A stretch of 64,000 nt of DNA, from NCBI GenBank assembly GCA_030427885.1, contig JAUICM010000004.1:248001-312000 (forward strand), written 5' to 3'. A model generated the notes under the pieces. The model worked only from the letters and a program-made list of their open reading frames with translations, ran no database searches and had not been told where the DNA came from. The DNA is from Rhodothermia bacterium (GTDB lineage: Bacteria; Bacteroidota; Rhodothermia; Balneolales; Balneolaceae). This document shows, one piece after another, positions 1 through 8,900 of this stretch. Each line of letters opens with the position of its first letter. The first letter of the stretch is position 1. The translations under genes were made by a program, and so were the position numbers.

Positions 1-364
1 TCTGTTCGATGTCAGCCATATCAGCCATGGAGCAACCTGCGCGCATATCAGGAAGGATTACTTTTTGATCTGGCCTGGTGAGCATATCAGCCGTTTCCGC
101 CATGAAGTGAACTCCACAAAAAGCAATGAACTCAGCTTCCGGCATAGTAGCACAGATCCGGGCCAGTTTCAGTGAATCGCCACGGGCATCGGCAAACTGG
201 ATCACTTCATCTTTCTGATAGTGATGGCCGGGAATAAATAATCTGGAACCGAATTTCTGTTTGATCTCTCTGACACGGGTTTCCATCTCTTCAACAGAAA
301 GCTCACTGTATCTTTTTGGTAAAGATACTTCCGATTCGATTTCTAAAATGTCTAGTACATCCAT
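1..364 (-). CDS. nadA: Quinolinate synthase NadA, N-terminal part (cut by window edge)
   Basis: NadA condenses iminoaspartate with dihydroxyacetone phosphate to quinolinate, using a [4Fe-4S] cluster, in de novo NAD synthesis. I translated this by hand from the ATG at 362-364; about 121 residues are present and the frame stays open to base 1. The text [14 protein letters not shown] followed by [11 protein letters not shown] and [11 protein letters not shown] is typical of the NadA substrate pocket and one of its cluster cysteines (CGVHFMAE). nadC follows 65 bases downstream in the same direction, so the two probably share a transcript. The C-terminal cluster ligands lie outside the window. Confidence 0.93.
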   Translation of the reverse strand, partial: MDVLDILEIESEVSLPKRYSELSVEEMETRVREIKQKFGSRLFIPGHHYQKDEVIQFADARGDSLKLARICATMPEAEFIAFCGVHFMAETADMLTRPDQKVILPDMRAGCSMADMADIEQ

Positions 365-429
365 GTTGTTAATTAGGCCACTAAAACTCCAATGCACAAA
401 AGGTAGTAATAATTTTGTGATTATATGCT

Positions 430-1275
430 TTAGCGGACTTCCTGTATGTTCAAGTTAAAACTTATATCCAACGCTTTTACGGAATGTGTAAGCCAACCCA
501 AAGAAATGATATCGGCACCACATCCTTTATAACCACTAATATTATCAGGTGTAATTCCACCCGATACTTCAACGACGATCCCATCCGGGATGATCGATAC
601 AAATTCTTTTACTTCCGCCGGGCTCCGGTTATCCAGCATGATCACATCGGCGCCGGCTTGCACTGCTTCTAACACCTGTTCCCTGGTTTCCGTTTCTACC
701 TCGATCTTAACCATGTGGCCCGAAACTTTTCGGAGTTGCTCAACAGCTTTGGTGATACTTCCGGCAGCTTTTATATGATTGTCTTTGATCATTGCTCCGT
801 CGTCGAGGCGGAAACGATGATTCTTACCTCCCCCGCAAAGCACCGCATATTTCTGAAGGCCCCGAAGTCCGGGCAGTGTTTTCCTGGTATCAGTTACCGA
901 GATCGAAGGGTCATCCAGTAACTGCACAACCCGGGAAGTGCTGGTGGCAATTCCGCTCATATGTTGAATCAGGTTAAGTATCAGACGCTCACCTGAGAGC
1001 AAAGTACGAACGGAACCGGATACTTTTGCAATAACCTCGCCTTTGGAAACAGTATCTCCGTCTTGCTTGAGCAGCTCAACCGATACGGGGTTTCTGAACT
1101 CATTGTACACAACATTCAGAACATCAAGTCCGGCCAGAACCCCGCTTGCTTTGGCGGTAAAAGTTCCTGTGGCGGTATCTGTTTCAGAGAAGATTCCGTT
1201 TGTGGTGATGTCGCCCATACCAAGATCTTCGGTGAGCGCTTCGTGAACAACATTCTGTAGCAAATGGAGATTCAT
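430..1275 (-). CDS. nadC: Nicotinate-nucleotide pyrophosphorylase (carboxylating), NadC
   Basis: NadC converts quinolinate plus phosphoribosyl pyrophosphate to nicotinate mononucleotide, CO2 and pyrophosphate, the step after NadA. The 281-residue length is normal for the family. Recognisable blocks are the N-terminal [10 protein letters not shown], the central [16 protein letters not shown], the phosphate-binding [11 protein letters not shown] with [13 protein letters not shown], the [11 protein letters not shown] segment, and the barrel strands VKIEVET, MLDNRSP and EVSGGI. It lies downstream of nadA on the same strand and is divergent from the cysteine desulfurase at 1357, with about 80 bases between them that must hold both promoters. 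No nadB is visible in the window. Confidence 0.97.
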   Translation of the reverse strand: MNLHLLQNVVHEALTEDLGMGDITTNGIFSETDTATGTFTAKASGVLAGLDVLNVVYNEFRNPVSVELLKQDGDTVSKGEVIAKVSGSVRTLLSGERLILNLIQHMSGIATSTSRVVQLLDDPSISVTDTRKTLPGLRGLQKYAVLCGGGKNHRFRLDDGAMIKDNHIKAAGSITKAVEQLRKVSGHMVKIEVETETREQVLEAVQAGADVIMLDNRSPAEVKEFVSIIPDGIVVEVSGGITPDNISGYKGCGADIISLGWLTHSVKALDISFNLNIQEVR

Positions 1276-1356
1276 TTAAAAATGTTTGCCTGTAGGTTTT
1301 TGGCTATTTTAAAGGGCGCTAAAGATACGGTTTTTTAAACTTAAGAGCGATAACAG

Positions 1357-2526
1357 ATGATATACCTTGATTACGCTGCAACCACACCCATGGGTGAGAA
1401 GGCTCTGGAGGTCTACACGAAAGTAGCGAAGGAATATTTTGGCAATGCGAGCAGTCTTCATGACATCGGTTCGTCGGCTAAACAGATACTGAATGCATCA
1501 GCGTTAACAATCGCAAAGACACTGAATGCTCAGGCGAAAGATATCTGGTTTACCTCCGGGGCATCGGAGGCTAATTTTCTGGCTATTCAGGCTTTGGTGG
1601 ATGGGAGCAGCAAAAAGGGAAAGCATATCATTACCACTAAGATCGAGCACTCTTCAGTGATCCATGTATTTGAGAAATTAGCCTCTCAGGGATATGAGCT
1701 AAGCTGGCTGCCGGTAGATGCTTCCGGGAAAGTGGATTTGAAGGATCTGAAGGAAATAGTGCGGGATGATACCATACTTGTATCCGTTCAGCATGTAAAT
1801 TCTGAGATCGGGACGATACAGGATATCTCAGAGATAGGTGCTTTTTTGAATGAACAGGATATTTTATTTCATACCGATGCGGTGCAGTCATTTGGTAAGA
1901 TTCCTGTGGATGTAGAAGCCTTGAACGTTGATGCACTTTCCATTTCAGCGCACAAGATCTATGGACCAAAAGGAGTTGGGGCAGTGTGGTTGAACCCAGC
2001 CGTAGAGTGGAGTCCGTTCTTTCCGGATATTGATCAGAAGAAGAAATTGAAAACCGGTACCGATAATGTTCCGGGCATAGCCGCTTTTGCCACTGCTGCA
2101 AAAGAAGTACAAGCTGAGCTGAAAGCTGAACATGAAAGGGTAAAAGCTCTGACAGATGAATTCAGAAAAAGAGTAAAGGCTCTGGATTTTGAATGTGTGG
2201 TTGAGGGAAATGAAAAAGACCGATCTCCGTTTATACTTGGACTTCGGTTCCCGGGTATGGAAGGTCAATTTCTCATGCTCGAGTGCAATCAGGCCGGGCT
2301 GGCAATCTCAACGGGAAGTGCATGCCAGGTCGGGAGCGATAAACCAAACCGTACCATGAAAGCGATCGGCAGGTCAGACGAAGAAGCCCGTGAGTTTGTA
2401 CGGCTTTCATTCGGAAGAGATGTAAAAGAAGGTGAGCTGGAGGAGATTATTCAGAAAATAGATATTATCTTAACGCGTCATTTTAGTAAAGTGAGACAGG
2501 GAATTAATAAAGTTCATATATCATAA
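1357..2526 (+). CDS. Cysteine desulfurase (NifS/IscS-type, class V aminotransferase)
   Basis: A PLP enzyme that takes sulfur from L-cysteine as a protein persulfide for Fe-S cluster or thio-cofactor assembly. The 389 residues start with the classic IYLDYAATTP. Other landmarks are HSSV in the substrate pocket, HTDAVQSFGK, the PLP lysine in SAHKIYGPKG (K200) and the active-site cysteine in STGSACQVG (C323). It is divergent from nadC-nadA. Many bacteria pair a dedicated NifS-like protein with the nad genes to mature the NadA cluster, so that role is plausible here, but general IscS duty is equally possible. I therefore give no gene symbol. Confidence 0.93.
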   Translation: MIYLDYAATTPMGEKALEVYTKVAKEYFGNASSLHDIGSSAKQILNASALTIAKTLNAQAKDIWFTSGASEANFLAIQALVDGSSKKGKHIITTKIEHSSVIHVFEKLASQGYELSWLPVDASGKVDLKDLKEIVRDDTILVSVQHVNSEIGTIQDISEIGAFLNEQDILFHTDAVQSFGKIPVDVEALNVDALSISAHKIYGPKGVGAVWLNPAVEWSPFFPDIDQKKKLKTGTDNVPGIAAFATAAKEVQAELKAEHERVKALTDEFRKRVKALDFECVVEGNEKDRSPFILGLRFPGMEGQFLMLECNQAGLAISTGSACQVGSDKPNRTMKAIGRSDEEAREFVRLSFGRDVKEGELEEIIQKIDIILTRHFSKVRQGINKVHIS

Positions 2527-2539
2527 TATCCAGAAGAAG

Positions 2540-3181
2540 ATGAAGAATACTACAGTTGTAACGCTATTGGTTGGAATGCTGATCCTGATTTCAGCCTGCG
2601 GTGGCGAAAAAACTCAAACGGAACAGAATGCGTCACCAGTATCAGATGCCGGAACCAGTACTCAGGCAAGTATTACTGATAATGAGTCAGATTCACAGGC
2701 TAAAGTAACACTGGTTAAGTACAGCGATTACCAATGTCCGGCATGTAAGGCATACCATTCATTTGATCATCAGTTAAAAGAAGATTTTGGTGATGACGTT
2801 AAGATCGTGTTAAAGCATTTTCCATTGAGTATGCACGCTTATGCTCACCTTGCAGCAAGAGCAGCCGAAGCCGCACGGAAACAGGGAAAATTTGATGAGA
2901 TGACCGAATTGTTATTTGCAGGTCAGGCTCAGTGGTCTCGCGGTAATGCCGCCGTAATTTTCCTTGGATATGCAAAATCACTGGATCTTGATGTGGATAT
3001 GTTTAATGCTGATATGAACTCAGCCGATATGAACCGTATTGTAATGGCCGACAGAAGAGAAGGGCGTGAATTAGGAGTTGGGTCCACACCTACGTATTTC
3101 ATTAATGGGGAAAAGATGGAAAATAATCCCAGCCAGTATCCTGCTTATAAAGCAATTATTCAGAGCTATCTGGATAAGTAG
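2540..3181 (+). CDS. DsbA-family thioredoxin-fold lipoprotein
   Basis: A 213-residue exported thiol-disulfide protein. The signal peptide ends in a lipobox (LISAC) with the lipid-attached cysteine at residue 20, so it should be membrane-anchored. A short linker rich in Q, T, S and D leads to the thioredoxin fold, with the redox motif CPAC at residues 66-69 after KYSDYQ. The helical insert HAYAHLAARAAEAARKQGKF and the cis-proline region VGSTPTYFING match DsbA/DsbG-like oxidoreductases used for envelope disulfide formation or repair. It begins 13 bases after the cysteine desulfurase stop and is probably co-transcribed. A dyad repeat follows its stop. Confidence 0.88.
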   Translation: MKNTTVVTLLVGMLILISACGGEKTQTEQNASPVSDAGTSTQASITDNESDSQAKVTLVKYSDYQCPACKAYHSFDHQLKEDFGDDVKIVLKHFPLSMHAYAHLAARAAEAARKQGKFDEMTELLFAGQAQWSRGNAAVIFLGYAKSLDLDVDMFNADMNSADMNRIVMADRREGRELGVGSTPTYFINGEKMENNPSQYPAYKAIIQSYLDK

Positions 3182-3191
3182 GATAATTTTG

Positions 3192-3257
3192 AGTGCTTAG
3201 TGTTGAGTTTTGAGTCAACGCTTACTACTCAAAACTCAACACTTAAAACTAAGCACT
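3192..3257. repeat. Dyad repeat A1 (gene-end inverted repeat)
   Basis: The left arm 3192-3215 pairs with the right arm 3227-3257. The right arm carries seven extra bases (ttaaaac); the shared core is ttgagttttgagt and its complement. It lies between the convergent DsbA-like gene and the small minus-strand gene. It contains the TAG stop of that small gene (3256-3258), and a second copy lies at 3451-3524. It probably acts as a two-way transcription end, although it has no long T-run. Confidence 0.8.
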
Positions 3258-3441
3258 ACTTTTCACTTTTGCTTCGGAGCTTCTTCCAGGCATATGCACC
3301 GCCCGCTGCTGCTAACAGCCCGAGGCCACCATCAATAGGGGCCTGACTTGGAGCATTTGGTAAACCGGGTTGAGCCAGTACTACTCCGGATGCAATTACT
3401 AATACTAAGAGGGTCAAAAAGATCAGATTCGTTGATTTCAT
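3256..3441 (-). CDS. Small PID-CTERM-like membrane-sorted protein
   Basis: A 61-residue protein with a signal peptide (hydrophobic LIFLTLLVLVIASGVVLA, cleavage probably before QPG), only about 15 exposed residues, and a C-terminal cassette made of the motif PIDGGL, a short hydrophobic stretch (LGLLAAAGGAYAW) and a basic tail (KKLRSKSEK). That tripartite tail resembles the PID-CTERM sorting signals of Bacteroidota and relatives, which are thought to be handled by exosortase-type enzymes; no exosortase is in this window. It sits downstream of the secreted-protein gene at 3520 in the same direction and is bracketed by two copies of the same dyad repeat. Function unknown. Confidence 0.7.
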   Translation of the reverse strand: MKSTNLIFLTLLVLVIASGVVLAQPGLPNAPSQAPIDGGLGLLAAAGGAYAWKKLRSKSEK

Positions 3442-3450
3442 AATTTCTTT

Positions 3451-3524
3451 AGTTTTGAGTGCTCAGTGTTGAGTTTTGAGTGGTCAATCAACTCAAAACT
3501 CAACATTTAAAACTTAGCACTACT
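3451..3524. repeat. Dyad repeat A2
   Basis: Second copy of the 3192-3257 repeat, with the same arms built from ttgagttttgagt and its complement, around a short atcaa-containing loop. It separates the 61-residue gene from the T9SS gene upstream. The TAG stop of the T9SS gene (3520-3522) lies in the same place within the arm as the stop of the small gene in copy A1. Confidence 0.8.
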
Positions 3525-5772
3525 TGATGAGGGTCATTTTTCGGGTGAGGGTTTGTCCGGCTGATGCAAGACGGTAGTAATACATGCCACTGGCCATCCC
3601 GGAGGCGTTCCAGCTTACGCTGTAGGTTCCGGCTGCTTTATTTTCATTTACCAGTTCAGCTACTTTTTGGCCCATCAGGTTAAACACCGACAGAGTCACA
3701 TCACCCGCCTCAGCTACAGAATAACGGATGTTGGTACTCGGGTTGAATGGGTTCGGATAGTTTTGAGAAAGAGTGAACTCTTCAGGAGAACTGTTCTCTT
3801 CAATATCCACGGTACTGAAGTTTGGTTTGATGGTGATCACAAAACGATCATTGTAGGCTCCTTTCTGTTTGGTCACACTAACTGGTGATAGCATTGAGAA
3901 AGCAGACTTCTCAATAATATTCTCAGAGACCTCGGTCACCTGGAAGCTGTACGACTCTTCCGTACGCAGGTCGATCGTTTGACCTGTTTCGTGATCGGTG
4001 AGAGTGACCTTCCAGTTCTCAGGGATGTTCTCGAACTGAGGCCAGCTGATCATGAACTCCCCGGCTTTCTCAGCCCATCCGCTTTCAACGGCATCAAAAG
4101 ATTTGATGTTCAGGGCAACCTCGACTTCTTCATCCAGTTGAGCCGGAAGGTTATTAATATCCATTTCCACACCATCAACCAAACTGCTGATGCTCACATA
4201 ATCCTTATGATCCAGCGGGAGCAGTTTAAGCGCGTCTCGGCTATCTTTAGCAAGTTCTCCATCTGCTGTGAACGAGAAGTACGCGGTACTGTAGCGACCA
4301 TCCTGTTCTACTTTCAATTCCACAACCGGAGTTTTAACCGCTTTGTAAAAAGTACCGCCAGAAGTTTTAGAAGTTTCAGGGATCGTTAGTTCTGCTGCTG
4401 CAAGGATCGTTGTTGTATTCTGAACCCAGAACCCCTGGAATGGAGCAATGAGCCCATTGGTAAGAGAACCGGCAGCACCATTCCATACACGATAACTACC
4501 GGCAGAACCAGATGCTTCTGAATCACCAACTCCCGGAGTACCATAGCTATGATCATACACATACACGGTTGAAAACATATCCGTGAAGGTGAAGCCATCA
4601 GCGTCTATCGTTGAGGCGAAAGGGTTACCAACCAGAGACCATTCCAGGTTACCCGATGAAATTGTAGGTTTTACATCCCCGGAGTTTTCGGTTCCTGCCA
4701 GTGAAAGAGTTTTAGGGAATCCTTCCGCATTACCATCATAGTCATCGTCGGAATAGACATACGTGATGAAACCTACTCCGGCACTCATGGTAGCAGTAAG
4801 ATCTGAAACAGCACTGAATGAAGAACCATCGTAAGCTTGAACATTGGCTGTTCCATTGGTTGCATCGGCACCGGTTGCAATACCTTGTGTCCATAAACCA
4901 CCTAACAGGTCATCATAGCTGTTATCTGAAGTAGGAGAGGAAAGTATCCTCCAGCCTTCGGAGCCTGTGACGGACAATTCAGCAGTAACTACATTATAGC
5001 TATAATTAGATCCACTGTTGTTATTCAAATTAATTGTGAAAAAATCAGCATCAGAACCAGAAATTGTTAAACCTTCACCTGAGGTAAATAAATAATATGA
5101 AATGCTAGTTCCACTTTGGTTTGTACTTCCAGGAATTGTTGCTGTATAAGTAGTTCCAGAACCAGACATCTCAACAATCGTGGAAGAGGAATAGTTATCA
5201 TCAGTATACCTAAGGTAGACGGATTGTCCGGTGGAAAAACTGCCATCAAGTGTTGCAGTTACCACAACGTCATCTCCATCTAAAGCATAAGTGTTTGAAA
5301 TATCATTCGAAGCTGAACTAACACTTCTTACATCTCCTTGCACTTCAAAAACTACGAAATCAGGAGTTGAAGGAGGATTTCCTCCACCTCTGGTTTTAAA
5401 AACATAGTTGTAAGAGGCGTTTGGAACATTGATGTAATATGCTTTTGAGGTACTATTCTCAACAACTTCTGAAGAACCTAAAGCAGTTCCTATAGTAACT
5501 TCCAGATCGTTAATTGTACTGGATGGGCCCCATTGGTTATAATTTTCACTCCAGCATGTAACCAATCTAAAGTACTGATTACCAGTTCCTCCAGGAGTCG
5601 CTGTTAAAATTCGTGTTCCAGAAACACCATCATTGAAACAATCCGTTGTGGACCAATCGAAATTATCAGTTCCAAAACCTGACCCAATTATACCGTTTTG
5701 TGCATAGGTTAAACTGCTCAGAGTCAAAAACAGTCCAAATAGCCCCATTAAAAACTTTGTAGCTTTTTTCAT
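3520..5772 (-). CDS. T9SS-secreted protein of the alpha-glucan locus
   Basis: I chose the ATG at 5772 (MKKATKFLMGLFGLF) because a signal peptide begins there; an upstream ATG nine codons earlier is possible. The product is about 750 residues. After the signal (cleavage near TYAQ) comes an N-terminal region of unknown fold, then an Ig-like module near residues 160-265 with VYLRYTDDNY and NNSGSNYSY. The same module occurs in the 1345-residue neighbour. A middle region is rich in G, S and D, and the protein ends with a T9SS type A sorting domain ([10 protein letters not shown] to KMTLIK). It has its own LacI-type operator upstream at 5831-5848, like the amylase operon, so it may be another starch-surface protein such as a glucan binder. 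No catalytic motif was recognised. Confidence 0.85.
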   Translation of the reverse strand: MKKATKFLMGLFGLFLTLSSLTYAQNGIIGSGFGTDNFDWSTTDCFNDGVSGTRILTATPGGTGNQYFRLVTCWSENYNQWGPSSTINDLEVTIGTALGSSEVVENSTSKAYYINVPNASYNYVFKTRGGGNPPSTPDFVVFEVQGDVRSVSSASNDISNTYALDGDDVVVTATLDGSFSTGQSVYLRYTDDNYSSSTIVEMSGSGTTYTATIPGSTNQSGTSISYYLFTSGEGLTISGSDADFFTINLNNNSGSNYSYNVVTAELSVTGSEGWRILSSPTSDNSYDDLLGGLWTQGIATGADATNGTANVQAYDGSSFSAVSDLTATMSAGVGFITYVYSDDDYDGNAEGFPKTLSLAGTENSGDVKPTISSGNLEWSLVGNPFASTIDADGFTFTDMFSTVYVYDHSYGTPGVGDSEASGSAGSYRVWNGAAGSLTNGLIAPFQGFWVQNTTTILAAAELTIPETSKTSGGTFYKAVKTPVVELKVEQDGRYSTAYFSFTADGELAKDSRDALKLLPLDHKDYVSISSLVDGVEMDINNLPAQLDEEVEVALNIKSFDAVESGWAEKAGEFMISWPQFENIPENWKVTLTDHETGQTIDLRTEESYSFQVTEVSENIIEKSAFSMLSPVSVTKQKGAYNDRFVITIKPNFSTVDIEENSSPEEFTLSQNYPNPFNPSTNIRYSVAEAGDVTLSVFNLMGQKVAELVNENKAAGTYSVSWNASGMASGMYYYRLASAGQTLTRKMTLIK

Positions 5773-5830
5773 ATCTGTGTAAGATTTGTGTGTTATCATT
5801 ACCCCGCTTACATATAGATACCAACGTTAA

Positions 5831-5848
5831 AATGTAAGCGCTTTCATT
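5831..5848 (-). promoter_or_regulatory. LacI-family-type operator, copy 2
   Basis: An 18-bp near-perfect palindrome with core tgtaagcgctttca and one mismatched pair. It lies about 60 bases ahead of the ATG of the 3520-5772 gene. The central aagcgctt and overall form match LacI/GalR/CcpA-type operators. The flanking ccaacg hexamer is spaced as in the copy at 14974. A TACATTTT box (minus strand) overlaps one end, so bound repressor would cover the promoter. Confidence 0.65.
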
Positions 5849-5955
5849 GTAATAAATTTACATTGACTTTTCAAGAGCTTTAAGCAGTTCTAACATGCTC
5901 AAGAGCTGTTATTCAGACTATTTCTGATAAGTCATTGTGCATTCATTACTTATTA

Positions 5956-8900
5956 CTATTTGATCAATGTTAGTCGTTTAGTAAAAACCTTTTCACCAGC
6001 ATTTAGCTGATATAAATAAATTCCTGATGCGAATCCATGTGCATTAAAGGTGACGGCATGTTCACCGGCTGGTCTTCGTTCATTTACCAAAACAGCGACT
6101 TCCCGTCCCAGCATATCAAATACCTTCAACTCAACCCGACTGCCCACCGGCAACTGATAACTGATCACAGTACTCGGGTTAAATGGGTTTGGGTAATTCT
6201 GGTTCAGTCCAAATTCTGTTGGCAGACCTTCCTGTTCAATATCAGTGATCATCATGGTGGTGAAGCTTAAGGTGTCAGACCAGAAGCTGTTTCCTGCACG
6301 GTTGTATGACCGAACTCTCCAGTAATAAGTGGTTTGTTCCGTAAGATCATCCACTTCTATAGTAAGTACAGTCAGGCTCGAATCCACCAGCAGTACTTTA
6401 AAACTGTCAGTCTCAGCCAGCTGGAACTGATATGACTCAGTATTGGCTACGCCATTCCATGCAAACCGGACACTGAGCTCAGTAATATCTTCTTCCTCAG
6501 GGGTGATGAGTACCGGAGTAGCCGGAAGATCAAGCCCGGTCGTAAAGGTGTGAAGAGCCGTCCATTCGCTGCTGCCATAAGTATTGACTGCCCGGAGCTG
6601 CCAATAATACCGGGTATTCTGAGCCAGAGAATGAATGGTTAGCAGTGTATCGGTTATACCGGTGCTGTCGAGAGAAACACTCAGATCTTCTTGATCAGAG
6701 AACCGGAGTTCATAGGAAGCAGCACCCACAGATGGCCGCCAGGTATAGGTGATATTTCGGGGCTGGTCGGAGGCGCTGTCAGCGGGCGATACAATAACCG
6801 GTACCAAAGGTGAAGAGCCTCTGGTCATGAACTGGCCAACAGTTGACCATTCAGATGATCCGTTTGTATCCATAGCACGGACTCTCCAGAAATAGGTGCT
6901 GGCAATATCAAAACCGCTCAGATCCAGAATAGCATCTTCAATACCGGAAGAATCAATCAGGGTTGAATTAAAATGACTGGAATCAGAGACCTGAAGCTGA
7001 TAGCTGGCAGCTCCAGTTAAAGCTTTCCATGCAAAAGTGAGAGCGGTATCCGTATCAAAAGCCTTGTGTTCCGGGGAGATCAGCCCGGGGCCATCGTAAC
7101 CAGCAAGTCCCGTTGTGAAGGTTCGAACCGAACTCCAGCCACTGTTCCCTCCAGTATTGGAGGACCGGACTCTCCAGAAATAGGTATGGGCTGACTGAAA
7201 TCCGGAAATAGTGAGTACAGTGTCGGTCAAAGCAGAATCGGCACTGAAGGTAAAATCGGAAGTTTCAGAATACTGGAAGAGATAGTGGTTTGCCCCGTCT
7301 GCGGTATTCCAGGTAAATGTTACCGGACTGCCCAGAAAAGCCGATGAATCTGCCGGTGAAACGAGTTCAGGGGCATCAGGAATCTCAGGAATTGTTGTAA
7401 ATGGATAGATCGTTGACCAGTCGCCGAAGCCACCTTCACTATTGTAAGCGCGCACTCTCCAGTAATAAGTGGTAGCCCGGCTGAGGTCTTTAGTTTGAAA
7501 TTCTGTACCAGAAATTCCTGAGCTGTCAACCACTATTCCGGAATTAAGGTCAGAACTGGTGGCAAGCTGCAGATTATAGCTTTCTGCATCCACAGAAGCC
7601 TGCCACGATAAAATGGGTTGAAGCCCGATATCTGAAGAGGCACTGTCGGGATCGATGAGAACGGGAACTAAAGGCGGAGGAGCAACAGTGGTAAATGATC
7701 GCGTAACTGACCATTCACTGGATCCGGCAGAATAGTTTGCTTTCACCCTCCAGAAGTATGGGGTTTCTAGTTGCAGGCTGTCAGCAACAAAACTGGTATC
7801 CGGATGAGCAGCAGAATCAACAACCATGGCGGTAAAATCAGAAACAGTGGAGATCTGAATATCGTAATTCAAAGCTCCGTTGATCTGGTTCCATTCAAAA
7901 GCTTCATCAATCGCAATGTCGCTGGCTCCATCAGCGGGGGAAATCAGTTCAGGAACCGATTTGATGGTAGTGAAGCTGCGTGTATCTGACCAATCCCCGG
8001 TTCCCTCTTCATTGAGGCCCTGAACTCTCCAGTAATAAGTGCTTGCGGAAATAAGTAGATCTTCATCGGTAATAACGTACTGAGTTGCAGAGATTGAATC
8101 CCTATCAAAGACCAGTGATCCACTGAAATCGTTGCTCGACGAGATCTGGATCTGATAAGTACCAGAATTTGGATCGGCAGTCCAGCTGAAGGTTGGTTCA
8201 ATCGCAATGTCGCTGGCCCCATCAGCAGGGGAATTTAATGTGATCTTGGAGGGTAATCCGGCCTCAGTAGTAAACGAAAACGTTTCAGACCAGGCACTGG
8301 CCGTGGTATCATATTCGCTGCGTACTCTCCAGTAGTAAGTGGTTTCGTTGTCAAAAGAGCTGCTCACGGAATAGCTGGTACCGGAGCTCGGTAAATTGGC
8401 TTCATCAATGATCGGAGATGAAAACCCGGATTCTGCCGCAACCTGTAAATTGAATTCCTGGATACCGGCATCAGTAGCAGTCCAGCTAAGATCTGGCATT
8501 ACGCTGATGTCGGTGGCGGCATCGGCAGGGGAATTAAGCTCTGGGATATCCATAACCACCAGCTCACCGGAGGTATTGGTAATACCATCCCATTCGCCGT
8601 TCAGCCCTCCGTACACATAATCCTGATCTTTGTAACGATATCGGAAGGCATAGTAATAATGTCCGGGTTCGAGGCCGGAATCAGTTGTAAAGGTGTATTC
8701 GTCGGTACTTAGTTTGTCCTCGTTAAAGGAAGCCGTCTCCCAATTCATTTCGGCCCAGGCAGAAGGATCTGTGTTAGAATCATTCAGGCCAAACCAGACT
8801 TCCAGATCTGCATCGGCTCCGGATACAGAAGTGACATCAGGAACGGTAACCTGACCATAAATAGTTGCCGTACTGCCTTCATCAAAAACGGAGGATGACG

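Noticed and set aside
1637-2101. Minus-strand open frame inside the cysteine desulfurase gene, and many like it in other genes
   Set aside because: Shadow frames of well-supported genes, with biased composition and no family features.
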